This document shows positions 63,682-64,000 of a stretch of DNA of 64,000 nucleotides, in pieces. The notes beneath the pieces are model-generated. The model was given only the letters and a program-made list of their open reading frames with translations, had not been told where the DNA came from and ran no database searches. Location of the stretch: assembly GCA_016713875.1 (NCBI GenBank), contig JADJOI010000003.1:3100001-3164000 (forward strand). Direction: 5' to 3'. Numbering within the stretch: position 1 is the stretch's first letter; every line of letters begins with the position of its first letter. Source of the stretch: Flavobacteriales bacterium. Lineage in GTDB: Bacteria > Bacteroidota > Bacteroidia > Flavobacteriales_F > PHOS-HE28. A program made the position numbers and the translations under genes.

Positions 63682-64000
63682 ATGACCGACCGCTCCACCG
63701 TTCTGCTGCTCGACCGCCTGAAGGCCCTGGGCACCCGCAAAGTCCGTTTCGCCTACGATGTGCGGGGCCACAGCTACGTCACCACCGGCGTGGTGGCGCC
63801 CTACGCCCCGGAGAGCGGCCGCGAGGAGGGCACCGACCTGGGCGCCGTGCTGCGCCACGCGCTGGAGCACGACGGGGTGGTGAGCGGCGTGCGCGGTGCC
63901 GACGGGCGGGTGCGGTTCACCAGCTGCCGCCTGTTCACCGACGTGCACAATGCCGTGGTGTTCGCGCGGGCGCAGCGGCAGCCGGCGGTGTACAACTGGA
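63682..64000 (+). CDS. Hypothetical protein, 3' incomplete
   Basis: The frame from ATG 63682 is open to the window end (106 codons). It begins MTDRSTVLLLDRLKALGTRK and continues RFAYDVRGHSYVTTGVVAPY and AVVFARAQRQPAVYN, a soluble alpha/beta pattern without membrane segment. No family is recognised. A -7-like sequence (gaccttcg, 63663) lies 12 bp upstream. Completeness and function cannot be judged. Confidence 0.5.
   Translation, partial: MTDRSTVLLLDRLKALGTRKVRFAYDVRGHSYVTTGVVAPYAPESGREEGTDLGAVLRHALEHDGVVSGVRGADGRVRFTSCRLFTDVHNAVVFARAQRQPAVYNW

Overview
The window looks like chromosomal DNA of a GC-rich member of the Bacteroidota, most likely an uncultured Flavobacteriales lineage. I see type IX secretion (T9SS) C-terminal sorting domains on several PKD-repeat proteins, and a gliding-motility type C-terminal domain on one of about 2,020 residues. 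Promoter boxes fit the Bacteroidota consensus TAnnTTTG, and the prs promoter matches TTG-N19-TAnnTTTG exactly. Genes lack clear Shine-Dalgarno sequences. YfiR and SpoIIE-phosphatase proteins of Bacteroidota type are present. GC looks to be in the mid-60s percent by eye. There is one tRNA (Asn), no rRNA, no CRISPR array, no intact transposase and no prophage.

Layout. 1-5.9 kb: housekeeping genes (fabF end, acpP, an iodotyrosine-deiodinase-like nitroreductase, purN, marC-rnhA, a biotin carrier protein, superoxide dismutase, a PfkB kinase), with three different short dispersed repeats between them. 6-7.7 kb: tRNA-Asn, a small lipoprotein and two tail-less ssb genes. 8-14.6 kb: an ECF sigma factor overlapping a membrane-anchored beta-barrel protein, two T9SS PKD proteins (the second with a 540-bp tandem array and a G-rich frameshift) and a universal stress protein. 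14.6-17.8 kb: a YfiR-TPR-SpoIIE phosphatase operon on the minus strand. 17.9-24.4 kb: M28 peptidase, ferritin, pth, rplY, prs and rnr. 24.4-29.8 kb: a LytTR response regulator, a six-PAS histidine kinase and a MORN/YwqK repeat protein. 29.8-30.2 kb: a 440-bp gene-free region rich in DnaA-box-like sequences. 30.2-40.6 kb: rpiB, M28 peptidase, a thioredoxin-like lipoprotein, an aldehyde dehydrogenase, a methyltransferase, mnmG (one-base frameshift), YbhB and a Thr/Ser exporter. Three identical parS-like palindromes lie in and around mnmG.

40.6-42.3 kb is a decayed accessory island. It holds RHS/YD-repeat remnants with duplicated tail modules, an orphan antitoxin-like gene whose partner is cut after about eight codons, and a 5'-truncated SHOCT protein. 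42.3-50.6 kb carries a multi-pass membrane protein, a small secreted protein and the giant PKD protein. 50.6-53.9 kb is a LytS-like kinase and LytTR regulator pair. 54-62 kb holds secreted and outer-membrane proteins, including a compact five-gene operon of exported proteins with a DUF6175-like member. The window ends with xseA, xseB and an incomplete gene.

The most interesting regulatory signal is a promoter architecture seen three times (upstream of 6328, 53991 and 56923). Each has a perfect 13-bp direct repeat with a 21-bp period, about 32 bp upstream of a shared A(A/G)TTTTG box. This is the spacing expected of LytTR-family binding sites, and one copy lies directly downstream of the LytTR regulator gene at 53102-53857. 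Together with the parS cluster and the neighbouring DnaA-box-like region, the window may lie near the replication origin and encode a two-component system controlling envelope proteins.
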